A DNA stretch of 64,000 nt, from contig JTDE01021263.1 in assembly GCA_014338405.1 (NCBI GenBank), positions 24,618 through 88,617 of the forward strand. Direction: 5' to 3'. The translations under genes and the position numbers were made by a program. The first letter of the stretch is position 1. Each line of letters starts with the position of its first letter. The DNA is from Paragonimus skrjabini miyazakii (lineage: Eukaryota > Platyhelminthes > Trematoda > Plagiorchiida > Troglotrematidae). The notes under the pieces were generated by a model. That model made no database searches. It saw nothing but the letters and a program-made list of their open reading frames with translations, and was not told the DNA's origin. Below are positions 36,031 through 45,815 of the stretch, piece by piece.

Positions 36031-36980
36031 GCTGAACCAAACGAATCGTTCAGAAATAAGTCTCCTGGATGTGACATGTTGTGAAGGGCACCGAAAACAG
36101 TTTTCGGCATTTCTTTTGGAACGATAGGTCTCGGTGATCCAGTAGAAAAATTACAAAGAAGTAATACTCCCTGATGTGTTATTTGCTGAGCTTTCGTTAA
36201 GCTCTTGTGTTTCTCTATGTGAGGATCGCTAGTTTGAACTTTAGTCATATGCACGAAATCGACGGAGCTGTCGAACGAGATGATTGTCAGATGGACTCTC
36301 GATAGGGCGTCAGCTACCGCGTTTTGCTCTCTCCTGACGTATCGGAGGTCCGATGTGTACTGGGAAATATAATCCAAGTGACGTAACTCTCGTGGTGAAT
36401 AGCGATCAGGTTTGGTCGATAGGGCGTACGTTAATGGTTTGTGGTCGGTAAAAACACAAAATGTACGTCCTTCAACAAAGTGACAGAAATGTTTGATGGC
36501 CAAATAGACTACCAATAGTTCACGGCTGAACGTACTGTAGCGAGTTTGTGCCGGTTGAAAAGATTTGGAGAAAAACAAGACAGGTTGCCACTTGTTATCA
36601 ACCAGTTGCTGAAGTACAGCTTCAACAGCCAAATTTGATGCATCAGTAGTGATATTGATAGAAGCGGAGGCGTTCAAGTGGTGTTCAAGTGATGTTGCAT
36701 GTGCAAGCATCTGTTTTATTGAGTTGCACGAATTGACTGATGTCTCAGATAATTCCAAGAGTTTGTTCCGTTCGGAGCTCAGCAAGTCAGTGAGTTGCTT
36801 CGAGGTGTCAGCAAGATTAGGTAGGAAGCGGCGGTAGTAGTTAACCATACCAATAAAACGACTAAGCTGACGGACCGAAGTGGGTTGAGGAAAGTCCTTG
36901 ATGGTAGCCACATTGACGGCAAGCGGATGTACACCAGTGGAGTTGATATGGTGTCCAGTGATGACACTCCCAACTGACAC
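36027..36980 (-). CDS. RNase H (with RT tail) of the CsRn1-like element
   Basis: Open frame of 317 residues. It starts in the RT thumb ('RFIGMVNYYRRFLPNLA') and then has the tether and RNase H: 'NITTDASNLAVEAVLQQ', 'FSRELLVVYLAIKHFCHF', 'CVFTDHKPL' and 'RREQNAVADALSR'. All four acidic RNase H positions are visible. The end ('HNMSHPGD') leads into the integrase zinc region. It degrades the RNA strand during reverse transcription. Confidence 0.9.
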   Translation of the reverse strand: MSVGSVITGHHINSTGVHPLAVNVATIKDFPQPTSVRQLSRFIGMVNYYRRFLPNLADTSKQLTDLLSSERNKLLELSETSVNSCNSIKQMLAHATSLEHHLNASASINITTDASNLAVEAVLQQLVDNKWQPVLFFSKSFQPAQTRYSTFSRELLVVYLAIKHFCHFVEGRTFCVFTDHKPLTYALSTKPDRYSPRELRHLDYISQYTSDLRYVRREQNAVADALSRVHLTIISFDSSVDFVHMTKVQTSDPHIEKHKSLTKAQQITHQGVLLLCNFSTGSPRPIVPKEMPKTVFGALHNMSHPGDLFLNDSFGSA

Positions 36981-37387
36981 TTGGAAGGATTGATGACAAT
37001 ACCAAAATCGCTCAAGCGTTGAAAAACTTTAAACAAATGTGTGCGGTGTTCCTCAGGGCTGGAGCTAGCGATCAGAATATCATCAATGTATGGACGGGCG
37101 AAGTCCAACCCACGTAACTCCTCGTCTATTAGGCGTTGGAAGGTTTGTGTCGCATTTATTAGCCCAAATGGCATCCGCAAAAATTCAAACAATCCAACTG
37201 GCGTGGTGATTGCAGTTTTTGGACTGTCTTCTTCTGCTACAGGAATTTGACGGTAAGTCCGTATCAGGTCGACTTTAGAAAATATACTCTTTCCGTGCAG
37301 ATCATATGTGATATCATGAATGTGTGGGATAGGATATCGATCTGCAAAGGTGGCCTGATTGACAATTCTGTAGTCTCCACATGGACG
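36900..37387 (-). pseudogene. Reverse transcriptase of the CsRn1-like element
   Basis: From high to low coordinate: 'RPCGDYRIVNQ' (about 37,385-37,350), 'FSKVDLIRTYRQIPV' (domain A), 'FEFLRMPFGLINATQTFQRL' (domain B, 37,190) and 'FARPYIDDILIASSSPEEH' (catalytic YIDD, about 37,090). The key acidic residues are present. The frame is broken by an in-frame TGA just before 'RPCGDY' (37,388) and by a shift near 36,980. Confidence 0.85.
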
Positions 37388-38040
37388 TCAGTCATTAGAG
37401 TGCTTTTTAGAAACCATGTACAGTGGGGAATACCACGGACTTTTCGAAGGTCGAATGATCCGACGTTGGAGCATATGATCGAATTCTTTGCGGGTGACAG
37501 CGAGTTTATCAGAAGCCAACCGTCTGAGCCTGACAGCTATTGGTGGACCACGAGTCAAGATATGCTGAACAGTTTTGTGTTTAATGGACGATTGCTGGAA
37601 ATTAGGATTCCAGGAAATTTGGCAAGCAGTGAGGGCATATTCCGGGTGAGTTTCAGTAAGTGTAACTGACAAACGAAGGGAATCAATATTTGCCGATTGA
37701 CCTGTGACAGTCGAGTTGGTGGTTGGATCGAGCAATCGGCGGTGTTTCATGTCTACCAAGAGACGAAAATTGCTGAGAAAATCTGCCCCAAAAATTGCAA
37801 ATCGTACATCGGCAATAAGAAATATCCATCTCCAAGTATGTCTCAAGGCGAGGGACATTATTACGGAACTTTGGCCGTAGGTCTGAATGGAAGAACTGTT
37901 GTTAGCTTTGAGTGTTAGGCCAAAGAAAGATGAGATATGATCTTGTGATGTGGCGGGAAGAACACTGATTTCAGCTCCTGTATCAATAAGGAAATTATGA
38001 ACACTCTCTTTGTCAAGTATGAAAAACAGGCGACTTGAAG
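37388..38040 (-). pseudogene. Aspartic protease and RT start of the CsRn1-like element
   Basis: The protease active site reads 'NFLIDTGAEISVLP' with DTGA at 37,967-37,984. The flap and second strand follow ('FAIFGADFLSNFRLLVDM', about 37,790). Then the linker and RT N-terminus 'IRPSKSPWYSPLYMVSKKH' run up to a stop at 37,388. The protease processes the polyprotein in the family. At least one frame change lies between the DTGA and the flap part. Confidence 0.85.
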
Positions 38041-38049
38041 TTTGAAAAC

Positions 38050-38780
38050 CAGCTGCGTTTGTCGCAGAACTCTACTGGTGCTGCCGTTTCCCGAATGGTT
38101 CGGAGTCCGACAGAAAGCCCATGTAGTGCAACGTTTTGCACTAATGCCAAATTTACGATGATAAAAGCATACTCTATCCTCGTATGAGTTTTAGATGGGG
38201 AGCTGTTCAACGATCGACTGCGTGAACGAGGATGAGCAGTCGGTTGTGCGTGTGACTGGGACAAGTGCGCTGTCAGCTGGTTCAGTTGAAGTTGAATAGT
38301 CCGTTGCTGTTCATGGATCAAGGACGAACAGTGTTGTCAGTAGAAGTGGATGCCAAGTGAGTAAATCCAGTGGCACTGTTAGTTGGCATGGCTTCGATGA
38401 ACTCATCCGCCAATGAAGCTCGGTTGTCTGAACTGTGATCGGGAACGAGCGGAAGTGCTACTTGCACGGGACTTGGTAGACGTTGAAGAAACAATTGTTT
38501 CAGTAAACATTCATCTGTGGGTTTGTCACCCAGCAAAGTCCGCATGTGATGAAACAGTTAAGAGGAACGACGACCACCGAGCTGCACTTCGTTGAGCAAT
38601 TGCGGCAATCGTTTGTGTTCGGACATTGATGCTCGATTTACTAGCTCCCATTTCAGTACAGCATAAAGGGTAACTGTGTCGGGATTGACAATAATGTCTC
38701 GAACTTCGTGCATAGTTTCTGGCTGGAGTTCAAATATAGTGGCCTGTTTGGTTATGCGATGTTTGCGAAAAATAGATTCA
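38050..38780 (-). pseudogene. Gag of the CsRn1-like element with a CHCC zinc motif
   Basis: Capsid-like pieces: 'TVTLYAVLKWELVNRASMSE' (about 38,680), 'LLKQLFLQRLPSPVQVAL' (38,500-38,450) and the 38,545-38,318 frame. The nucleocapsid motif 'VCFYHRKFGISAKRCTTWAF' followed by C (about 38,175-38,115) has spacing C-X2-H-X9-C-X5-C. That is a CHCC arrangement instead of the CX2CX4HX4C knuckle and is a known oddity of this clade. Several frameshifts. Confidence 0.7.
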
Positions 38781-38996
38781 ATTAGCAGAAACCACAGAGC
38801 TGGTTCCGATTAGCAGAAAATGGGAAGTTTGACTGACAGAGGTGAAACGAATAGGTCCTCAACTTTACTGTCATAAATGAGATTCTGATCCCTGTTTGGC
38901 GATTGACTGATGACGAATAATGACAAGTAATGAGCGCTGGAGAATTGTTAAGCGAACAGATCCCCAAGTGACTGCGGCGCAAATCTGATCCAAAAA

Positions 38997-39011
38997 CGGG
39001 TCGCGGCACCA
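38997..39011 (-). other. tRNA primer-binding site candidate
   Basis: On the minus strand TGGTGCCGCGACCCG begins two bases after the end of the 5' LTR. The TGG start is complementary to a tRNA CCA end. I cannot say which tRNA; it does not look like the tRNA-Trp site reported for CsRn1 itself. Confidence 0.55.
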
Positions 39012-39014
39012 ATT

Positions 39015-39136
39015 TGTAGTGGAACTCCTAACGGTGATAGCTTGAGTACCCACTAACAAATAACGATATCTCAATTATAGACAACGAAAAGGTTAAATCA
39101 AATAGTTTTGATCCTTATCGGTGGGAGCCGTGTACA
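39015..39136 (-). repeat. 5' LTR remnant of the CsRn1-like element
   Basis: 122 bases nearly identical to the inner end of the 3' LTR (34,643-34,763) and ending CTACA. The outer about 240 bases present in the 3' LTR are missing, so this LTR is truncated at its outer end. Confidence 0.8.
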
Positions 39137-39274
39137 TGCACCTGAGATACGCGTTTAGTTTCTTATTTTGCCACAATTTTCATTCCCGGTGGTTCACTGT
39201 GTGTTTAATTGGCATGAATACATATATTTACTTATGTCTGCCTAATGCTTAAATATGGCGTATATCAGACAACA

Positions 39275-40045
39275 TTGAGGGCCGTATTACTTTACAGCAG
39301 CGAAACCTGGCCGCTGAGGTTAGAGGACGTGAACCGTCTTCAGGTGTTTGACCTCCGATGTCTGCATCCGATCGCTCGTGTCGTGTGCCATCATTGAGTA
39401 AACAATGGACAGGTTAGAGTGCGAGTATTTAGTTGTGATTGTCAAACGAGCTCTTCGGTTCAATCCTTACATTTCCACAGACTTAGATGGTTAGGTCATG
39501 TACTATGGATGCCAGCTAGTCGTCTGCCACACCGAGCATTGTTCGCCGCCGCTGCGGCCATCTGACGTAAGGTGCGAAGTGGACAGATGATGACCTGTTG
39601 TGGAGAAATTAAATCGTTCACGAAGGGATTGGCCACTGTAGATCTGGCTTGTCTCCCGGGCTAGGGCCCTCGCTACTCACAGAGTCGGTGGCATGAGACG
39701 CTAGGTGAGATGGCGGCTAATCGGGCTCAGTGGCGTGAATGTCGTTGTTGTTTGTCCGAGTTGTCTGTGAAGTGTGTGCACGTGGTGACACGAGACAGTG
39801 AATGCAGTAAGGAGGCTGTCTTGCTGATAATGCCTTACTTCTGTTCACAGCTCAGTTGCTTGGCTGTATGCAAGGCGTAAAAACCATGATGCTGCATGTT
39901 TTATCGTACATACAGTTGTTTTTGATAACTAAGTCACATTTCTTCCCTTTCTTTTTACCTCATGACTAAGGCTCGCTCTTTTCATGGTTGCATGTCAGTT
40001 AAGCATCAGTTCCAACTAGTGATCTAATGCCATAATGATAAAGTT
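39275..40045 (+). mobile_element. LINE family 1, 5'-truncated copy
   Basis: It begins at the 'LYSSETWPLRLEDVNRLQVF' block (39,290-39,360) and runs through the C-terminal blocks to the family 1 3' UTR ending near 40,045. Stops and a short duplication near 39,440 break the frame. It sits about 140 bases outside the gypsy 5' LTR remnant. Confidence 0.8.
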
Positions 40046-40129
40046 ACAAACTGGTAACCAGCCATCCACCTATGTCATTACAACTGTTGTGACCCAAACG
40101 GAGTAGGTTACTGGACTGAAGATTTCCAG

Positions 40130-40226
40130 TTTCTTCCAGTCGATTCAGTTCATCTAAAAGAGTTGGAAAAATTACGTGTTGAACTGGTATTTCGGGAAAG
40201 AAGTCTGGCTTTCCATCTTGACGAAG
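40130..40226 (+). CDS. Possible single exon, unknown gene
   Basis: Between an acceptor-like GATTTCCAG (ends 40,129) and a GAAG/GTGTCC donor (40,227) lies an open stretch with a helical, charged composition ('VHLKELEKLRVELVFRERSL'). It is more protein-like than the flanks. No partner exon was found and no family is recognised, so this may be chance. Confidence 0.25.
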
Positions 40227-40999
40227 GTGTCCAGTCGATCTTTGTCACGTTCCTGCATGTGCATGCACACCCGCACACAAAATCTTCCACTCACGTGAAA
40301 CTCCCCGTTTCACAAATGCCGGTTGCAAAGTTCACGTGCGCAATGGAACTAGCATGCCCAGACATGCTTTGTCCTTTTCTCATCGGCTTGTTATTGGTTC
40401 ATCGATCCATTCGTTCTAAACTATGTTCATTGTTAAATGTAATTCTCTTTTATGCTGGCTCAGCCAGGATACACAAGATTCCTTCTACATCACTTCAGTG
40501 CGTAGTGGAGACATAACAGACGGTACAATGCAGATTTTGTTTATGTACACTGACCAAGTCCATGTTGTATTTCCGTTCGGGTGCAATCAACATTAAGCCT
40601 TACATGCAATGACGGTGGTAAAGTAAACACGTGATTCAGGGAAAGTATCTAGTATATTCTGACGTTTACAGGCGGTAGCGTCATTCTTAAGTGCGTTGAC
40701 AAATGAGCCGATGGTCGACAAATGCGCGACCAATCATGACGTAGTTTGAGTCATAGTGTAGCGAAAAGTCGTCCAATAAAGCGCAAACTTTATTGTCCAA
40801 TTCTCTGGTTGCCATGCTACGCGCGCGTTCGCGTTTATGAATCAAAATTCCAGTCTAAAACATCCCCGGTTCCCATCCAAACGTCATATGCACTTCTGCC
40901 CGGTTTGTGTTTGTGACCGACGCATTCTCTCGGGGATTTTTCCGCCTGTCATTCCTCGACCGTTTGTCCGCTCGTGTTGCCCGTAATCTATCGACTTTG

Positions 41000-41475
41000 G
41001 GCTTTCACCGTAGTCTACGACCGTGCCCAGATATTCTTCCGAATGTTGGGATAATCGCATTTTACCTGCCATGTCTCGTCCCTTGGTCCGATCCCTTTGA
41101 ACGATGACTGGTTGAGAGTTGCAATGTCTAACCCCCCCAGTGAGTGACACTCAGCCAGGACGAAACGCCGTTTCATCCATTGCAAGGCACTTATCGACTA
41201 CAGGTCACAGTGTCAACATCGCATCTTCGTTTAAGATCTTGATGAACGCTCACAACTCAACTTCTCAAGTATATTGAAGCTTTGTTGATTAGCCGTAAAC
41301 AGCCTATGTGCACAAAACAACTGACTATCGACCTTTGTTTACCGTGGGTATGACCGTGAGTGCCAATCACGATCCAGTCTGATTGGTACTTTTGACCGTT
41401 TCATTTAAGTCTTGTTTTCATGTTAGTCACACGTTTACGACTGACGAGAGTGTGCGAAATGAATTCATATCGCAA
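41000..41475 (+). mobile_element. Penelope-like element, 3' remnant (copy 1)
   Basis: The 3' part of the GIY-YIG endonuclease region of a PLE survives: 'HFTCHVSS' (about 41,060), 'GRNAVSSIARHLSTTGHSVN' (about 41,157-41,215) and 'ISRKQPMCTKQLTIDLCLPW' (about 41,290-41,345), followed by a stop. The layout matches the second copy at 50 kb. The RT is missing. A hammerhead-like fold lies at its 3' end (listed separately). The left edge is uncertain. Confidence 0.7.
41435..41475 (+). ncRNA. Hammerhead-like ribozyme motif at the 3' end of PLE copy 1
   Basis: Core CUGACGA at 41,441-41,447 (fits CUGANGA) and GAA at 41,456-41,458. Stem III is AUG/CAU with loop AAUU (41,459-41,468), and the predicted cleavage base A is at 41,469. 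Stem I pairs 41,435-41,440 with 41,470-41,475 (5 of 6 pairs). Stem II (41,448-41,455) is weak, with one good G-C pair, so activity is doubtful. Same place and layout as in PLE copy 2. Confidence 0.5.
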
Positions 41476-42112
41476 TTTGTCTTCTGACTATTTTATTTAG
41501 ATGACTGATCCGGTCGCCTATGCTTTCCCCGATCCATTCACTGTGGGCTTTTGGACGTACCACCTCCCTGCGTTGAGGTATCCCACCAAGTGCTGGAATA
41601 CTGGCACCTCCAGTTTAATAATCTACCACATCAGCACGAGTGTGGGGTACACGGGCCGCTATGACTCGTACACAGCAGTTCGTCTTCAAACACGTCATGT
41701 CCCACTGTCCTTGTAACTGGTTTCGGCGAATTATGCTTTCACACCTTTGTTTACCAGTAACATTAGTGTTCGACAGGAAGGCATAACTTTAACTAGACAG
41801 ATGCATTCAATGGTACATCGAATAATCCCAGTTTATGAATCTAGCTCATAGTTAATAAGTCCAACTTTAGATTCTTCATTGTGAAAAGTACCAGTAGCAT
41901 GTACATTCACCAAGACAGTAACAAGATATACATTGGGAGTTGCAAATATTTATTTTATTCTCAACACTCGATTGCATAAAACATTCGACTATGTTGAACT
42001 AAGGCATGGCGACAAAACAGTGAGACGTAGGCCACATAGATGCAGTCGGGGTGGCGTGAGTGGTTTCCGTGCGACGGTAATGAGACTGATTACGTCATCA
42101 CTTTCCGTTAAG

Positions 42113-42373
42113 TTAAAACCTACCGGTTAACGGATCCAAAAATGGCAGTAGAGTTCTTGAGGCATTCCGTGTCACATGGTTGGTTTGTATGTATGCCAGT
42201 CTGCGTAGATGTTCCCACGTTTTCTCTGATATGTGTATAATATCAGAGACCAAATCAACTTGCAGGCGTACTTCCGTACTGTTCAGTAAAATGTCAACAT
42301 GCATTCTGTCATTTGAAATGTCACCAACGAACGCAGAGAAGACAACATTGGATCGACTGGCATGATATGTCAA
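42113..42373 (-). pseudogene. Gypsy protease fragment, same family as the 46-48 kb element
   Basis: An 86-residue open frame with 'EVRLQVDLVSDIIHISEKTW' and 'THVTRNASRTLLPF'. It aligns with 'PVRLQLDTVSNITVISENLW' of the element at 47.7 kb. The catalytic D-T/S-G is changed to 'DLVS'. No LTRs nearby, so it is an isolated relic. Confidence 0.65.
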
Positions 42374-42580
42374 TGTTTCTCGGCGCTCTCATAAACGGCT
42401 GCACATGGACATTGTTTCACAATTATTCCACGTTTTTCGCATTTTCGACGCATGTAACTGCGAAATTGGTAACTGATGAGTAGTAGGGGATTTCGATTTG
42501 CGTATAAGTTGAACACCACCGATAGCTGATCACAGCTGTCGTATTCCTACAGACTTTCCAGTCGGCCCCTTTCGAAAAGA

Positions 42581-42622
42581 AGAACTAGACTCGAGCTTCG
42601 CTCTCACTAGCACTCGTCAATT
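42581..42622 (-). ncRNA. Decayed hammerhead relative
   Basis: On the minus strand this segment aligns over about 40 bases with the intact hammerhead at 53,907-53,951 and shares the flanking TTTCGAAA segment (42,570-42,577). The core has changed: CUGAUGA became UUGACGA and GAAA became GAAG. Predicted inactive, but it shows that the 53.9 kb motif belongs to a repeat family. Confidence 0.6.
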
Positions 42623-43281
42623 ATTTAGGGTTGTTCGAATGTTTATTCCCACTAACTTGATAGGACAACTGAATGGGAAAGTGCATTACCGGAGTGCGAG
42701 CAACGGTCTCCATATTGATCGTTGAAGAAGGCGAGGTAAAATGAATTTTCTGAGTCACATCGATTCACTTTGGAGAAGTCCTATACCCCATTATTTTTAA
42801 GAGGTTCCGCCTTGCCAACAAAGGTACTGCTTTACTGATAACGCCTCTAAACCCCCTAAAACCCAAATGAAATCAGAGCTACCTTTCTAGTAGTACCATC
42901 ATCATTTATATTGCCTTTAGGCTGTAAATTTACCACAAGTCACTGGCACGAAAGTTAGAGCACCGGCGTGGATATCACGATAGCACTCGTTTGCAATGCG
43001 GTAAATTTGAGTCGTTTCCTTCATTGTCGACTACATTCTCCAAGGTAACCGTTTCACAACTGTTACCATTGAAGTTTGTCTGTTTATATGACGAGTAAAC
43101 CATTAAATAAAGTCTCTGTGCACATTCACTTGTCTTTGCGCTACGATTTCCAAACCGTGTTAGCCTGAGGCTGGGGAATTCTGAGAGAAAGAATCACGTA
43201 TCTGATAAGCTAAGGTCTCGATATAGGTGATTTGTCGCTTTGATCCTCTGGTACCGAGCAGGTGGCCTCTCTGATGTAATT

Positions 43282-43452
43282 CTACATTGTGCATCTACTT
43301 GTGTGATCCAATGGGTGAGAAAAATCGAGCGTAATTGTTTCGCCGGCTGGTAAAAGAAACAAATCGTGCAGGGTTGTAATGAGAGTTGACATGCCTCGCA
43401 TGGGTAAATCAAGATAGTTGATTACGGATTGCTGGAAAATTTTTTGAACCAA
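43282..43452 (-). CDS. Terminal exon of the BPI-like gene
   Basis: The acceptor CTCTCCTTCAG is followed by 57 codons ending in TAG (43,282-43,284). 'NYLDLPMRGMSTLITTLHDL' and 'FLLPAGETITLDFSHPLDHT' are strongly protein-like. A weak internal donor (GTAGAT) exists before the stop, so the end could differ. Confidence 0.55.
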   Translation of the reverse strand: MVQKIFQQSVINYLDLPMRGMSTLITTLHDLFLLPAGETITLDFSHPLDHTSRCTM

Positions 43453-45815
43453 CTGAAGGAGAGTGACGTAACTATAGACAAGAAATGAAGGGGGGGGGAT
43501 ACTGAAAACAAGAACAGCTAAAGAAAAAGATAATCTGAAAAAGGTCTTGTACACTGACATTTCGTTCGCACTTCATCTGTTACTACAGCGAAATTAGTGC
43601 AATCAATATATAGCAAGCAGGCATCGCAACAATTGTGAAGAATGCAGGCGTGGTAAGTGAAGTCAGAATTACCGAGACCCAAGAACAGGGCATTCAGATG
43701 ACGCTTCAAATTCCTACGTAACCGTCTTCCCAGGAATACCGTGGATAAGTTGAACGAAAAAGATTATCGTCCTCCGCTGGAGTCAAACAAGGCGTATACA
43801 CTTTCAACTGCACCAACGTTGTATCTACTCAGTGGTTTTCCGAACAGTAGCCAGAAGACTGCGTGTCAGACGCCCATACCATTGTTCAATGCTAAAATAA
43901 AAGCCCAGACAACAACGAGTATCGTAGGCTAGGCTACACTGCGCTTGGTTTCTGTCTTAGTGATCCTGCGTGATATGGGGTGATAAGTCCGGGTTTGGAA
44001 TGACTTTTCATCCACGGCAATCGTACCTGGATGTGGCGGGATGCTGGAGACCATTCTTACTCCCTGCCTGTCGTTCAGAGTGACGGTGGACAATTCCATG
44101 TGTGGGGCTTTCATTCGGATGAACGAAAGAGGCAAACAGGTCATCAATCTCAGCAGCAGCAACACAGTAGTGGTTGACATTGACGTGTAAACGCCATATG
44201 ATCATTAAAAGACAACTTAGCATTCACTTTTAATCAGTGGAGAGAGTAGGGCCTAGACTTACTTCTTAACAATACGTCGACATCCGAACTCAAGCACCCA
44301 TATATTTGATACTGCACAAAAACAATCAAGTTACAGGTGAGAATAAAGCGGTGTTGGTGAGCTGGTTTTCCTATGAGTTTCATTGCGTCGTTTCATTAAT
44401 TGCACGAACTTCACAGACAACTTGATCAAACAACGACAACATTCAAACCACTCAACCCGATAAACTAACAGGTTTTCTAACTTCTCCAACCATAGACTCT
44501 GTGAGTCATGAATAGCTGGACCTATAATGGCAAACCTGCCAGGGATTGGTTACATTTCTGTATACCAAATATCGGGTAACCCACACATACATCACGCCAA
44601 CCAAATATGAAATAGACAAGGAATGCCCGTTGTGACAGACAGTTAGTCAACATTTTTAGTACATGTGCATCCCCATAAACTGGACACATGGATTTGCCTA
44701 ACTTTCAGTATCAAATATCCACTTCCCAACTTAAGGCCCTAGAAACATGGATAATGATCAGACCCATGAGACAACGTATCAACACCGTCTGTTCCACGGC
44801 AACGTTCAGATCAAAGAACTTAACGTCACTCGTCTTATGAAAGGTAAAGGAGTTTTCGGCATCAGCATGTAGTGGTATATTGTATAGAATAACTTCTAGC
44901 TTTGCTGAACACAATCGAGTTCGATAATCAAGACTGTAACACTGCAAGCTTACTGTAATCGAAGTATTTGCCAAGAATGTCTGAAGCACACACAGATCTT
45001 GTGGAAGAGGAAATATAGCGGCTATCAATGGACGAGGATTGAATAAAAGTGTTCTTTTTAAGACAATTCAGTATAAGTGCTGATGTTTCTTGATACAAAC
45101 ACACTTATTAAGAGAGAGGCAATGCATTGTGTGTTCTCCCTTTTCTGTTCTGTGTTAAGCCACACTAGGTCTTTTGTATAAGTCACGGACTAGATAGGTA
45201 TGCGTTTTTATGAAAACATACAATTGATGTTGTTCTTGTACAGGCTCTTATACTTACATAGATGAACCAGTGAGGTATTCGTCTGTCTAGAACATACAAA
45301 GCCCAGCTGGTGTCATGAAAAGTGTGTCGGATTACTTTGTTAAGTCAAGACGTACCGTGACAACAGGTGGATCAATCCGATAGAAATTTAGGTGGAACGA
45401 GTTCAAAAGCGATTTAGGCGGTGATTGCTGGTAACAACGAGCAAAACTGGAAGGTATACTAATGTGTAACATCAAGTAATTGTAAACAAATTGTAATACG
45501 AGTTCAACAGTTCGATAGTAGTTCGCTACTGTAGTCAACGTGGATGGAAGCAAACATCTGGCCACTCTGATTGCCAACGTATTAGAAACGGAAGCTTCAC
45601 CAATTTCTGAGCAGGAAGACTGAACTTACATGAGTCAACTTCGGAACAAGCGGACAACATTGATGAACAGGTACCATGACAACAACGACTGCTTTGGGTC
45701 GGGTCGACGGGGGTGTCAAACGCACCGGTCTGGTCAGCAGTAAACACACATTTGACCTGATCAACTCCTTCACAGCGACCACAACTCCGACAATAAAGCC
45801 AACACATTTACTCCA
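43282..45815 (-). CDS. Partial multi-exon gene, possibly BPI/LBP-like (lipid-binding) protein
   Basis: Exons on the minus strand with AG/GT borders: 45,815-45,630, 45,427-45,356, 44,980-44,786 and a terminal one at 43,452-43,282. All are whole multiples of three and in phase 0. Proposed sequence includes 'LLNSFHLNFYRIDPPVVT', 'TFLANTSITVSLQCYSLDYR', 'SAKLEVILYNIPLHADAENS' and the end 'LVQKIFQQSVINYLDLPMRG...LITTLHDLFLLPAGETITLDF'. The order of strands and the end pattern recall the C-terminal domain of bactericidal permeability-increasing / LPS-binding proteins, which bind lipid. The match is weak and made from memory of the fold. 5' exons are missing, and another exon may lie near 44.0-44.2 kb. 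A LINE fragment sits in one intron. Confidence 0.4.
44400..44700 (-). mobile_element. LINE family 1 C-terminal fragment
   Basis: Sequence from 44,410 onward parallels the minus-strand 18.5-18.8 kb copy ('CAACGACAACATTC', 'GACTCTGTGAGTC'), so it is the family 1 C-terminal block on the minus strand, decayed. It lies in an intron of the BPI-like gene. Confidence 0.65.
44786..44980 (-). CDS. Exon of the BPI-like gene
   Basis: The acceptor GTGTGCTTCAG is followed by 65 codons in phase 0, containing 'SLQCYSLDYRTRLCSAKLEV' and 'FTFHKTSDVKFFDLNVAVEQ'. The donor ACG/GTGTTG is weak, and an alternative donor a few codons later is possible. Alternating hydrophobic pattern suggests beta strands. Confidence 0.5.
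45356..45427 (-). CDS. Exon of the BPI-like gene
   Basis: A 72-base exon between acceptor GTTACCAG and donor CACG/GTACGT. It encodes 'QSPPKSLLNSFHLNFYRIDP' plus PVVT. Both splice sites are strong. Confidence 0.55.
45630..45815 (-). CDS. Candidate exon of the BPI-like gene (frame uncertain)
   Basis: Acceptor AAGCAG and a strong donor CAT/GTAAGT bracket 186 bases. The frame that joins the next exon reads 'WSKCVGFIVGVVVAVKELIR' and ends 'CCPLVPKLTH'. A second, cysteine-rich frame is also open over most of the segment but has a stop just inside the acceptor. I prefer the first because its phase fits. Confidence 0.4.

Larger units (their letters stand above)
34642..39136 (-). mobile_element. Ty3/gypsy LTR retrotransposon, CsRn1-like
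   Basis: Near-complete element on the minus strand, in order 5' LTR remnant (39,136-39,015), PBS, gag, protease, RT, RNase H, integrase, purine tract, 3' LTR (35,003-34,642). The gag carries a C-H-C-C zinc motif rather than the usual CCHC, and there is no chromodomain after the integrase. Both fit the CsRn1 clade first described from Clonorchis. It is broken by an in-frame TGA between protease and RT, several frameshifts in gag and one at the RT/RNase H junction. I see no target-site duplication. Polyprotein parts are listed separately. Confidence 0.88.

Noticed and set aside
41130..41200. CCAGGACGAAACGCCGTTTC segment resembling the 3' half of a hammerhead
   Set aside because: It encodes the PLE block 'GRNAVSSIARHL' and has no CUGANGA core upstream. 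A similar stretch in PLE copy 2 is coding as well.
43929..44223. Two overlapping open frames that could be a further exon of the BPI-like gene
   Set aside because: A CCAG/GTACGA donor exists, but neither frame gives the phase needed by the next exon and no strong acceptor was found. Left out of the gene model.
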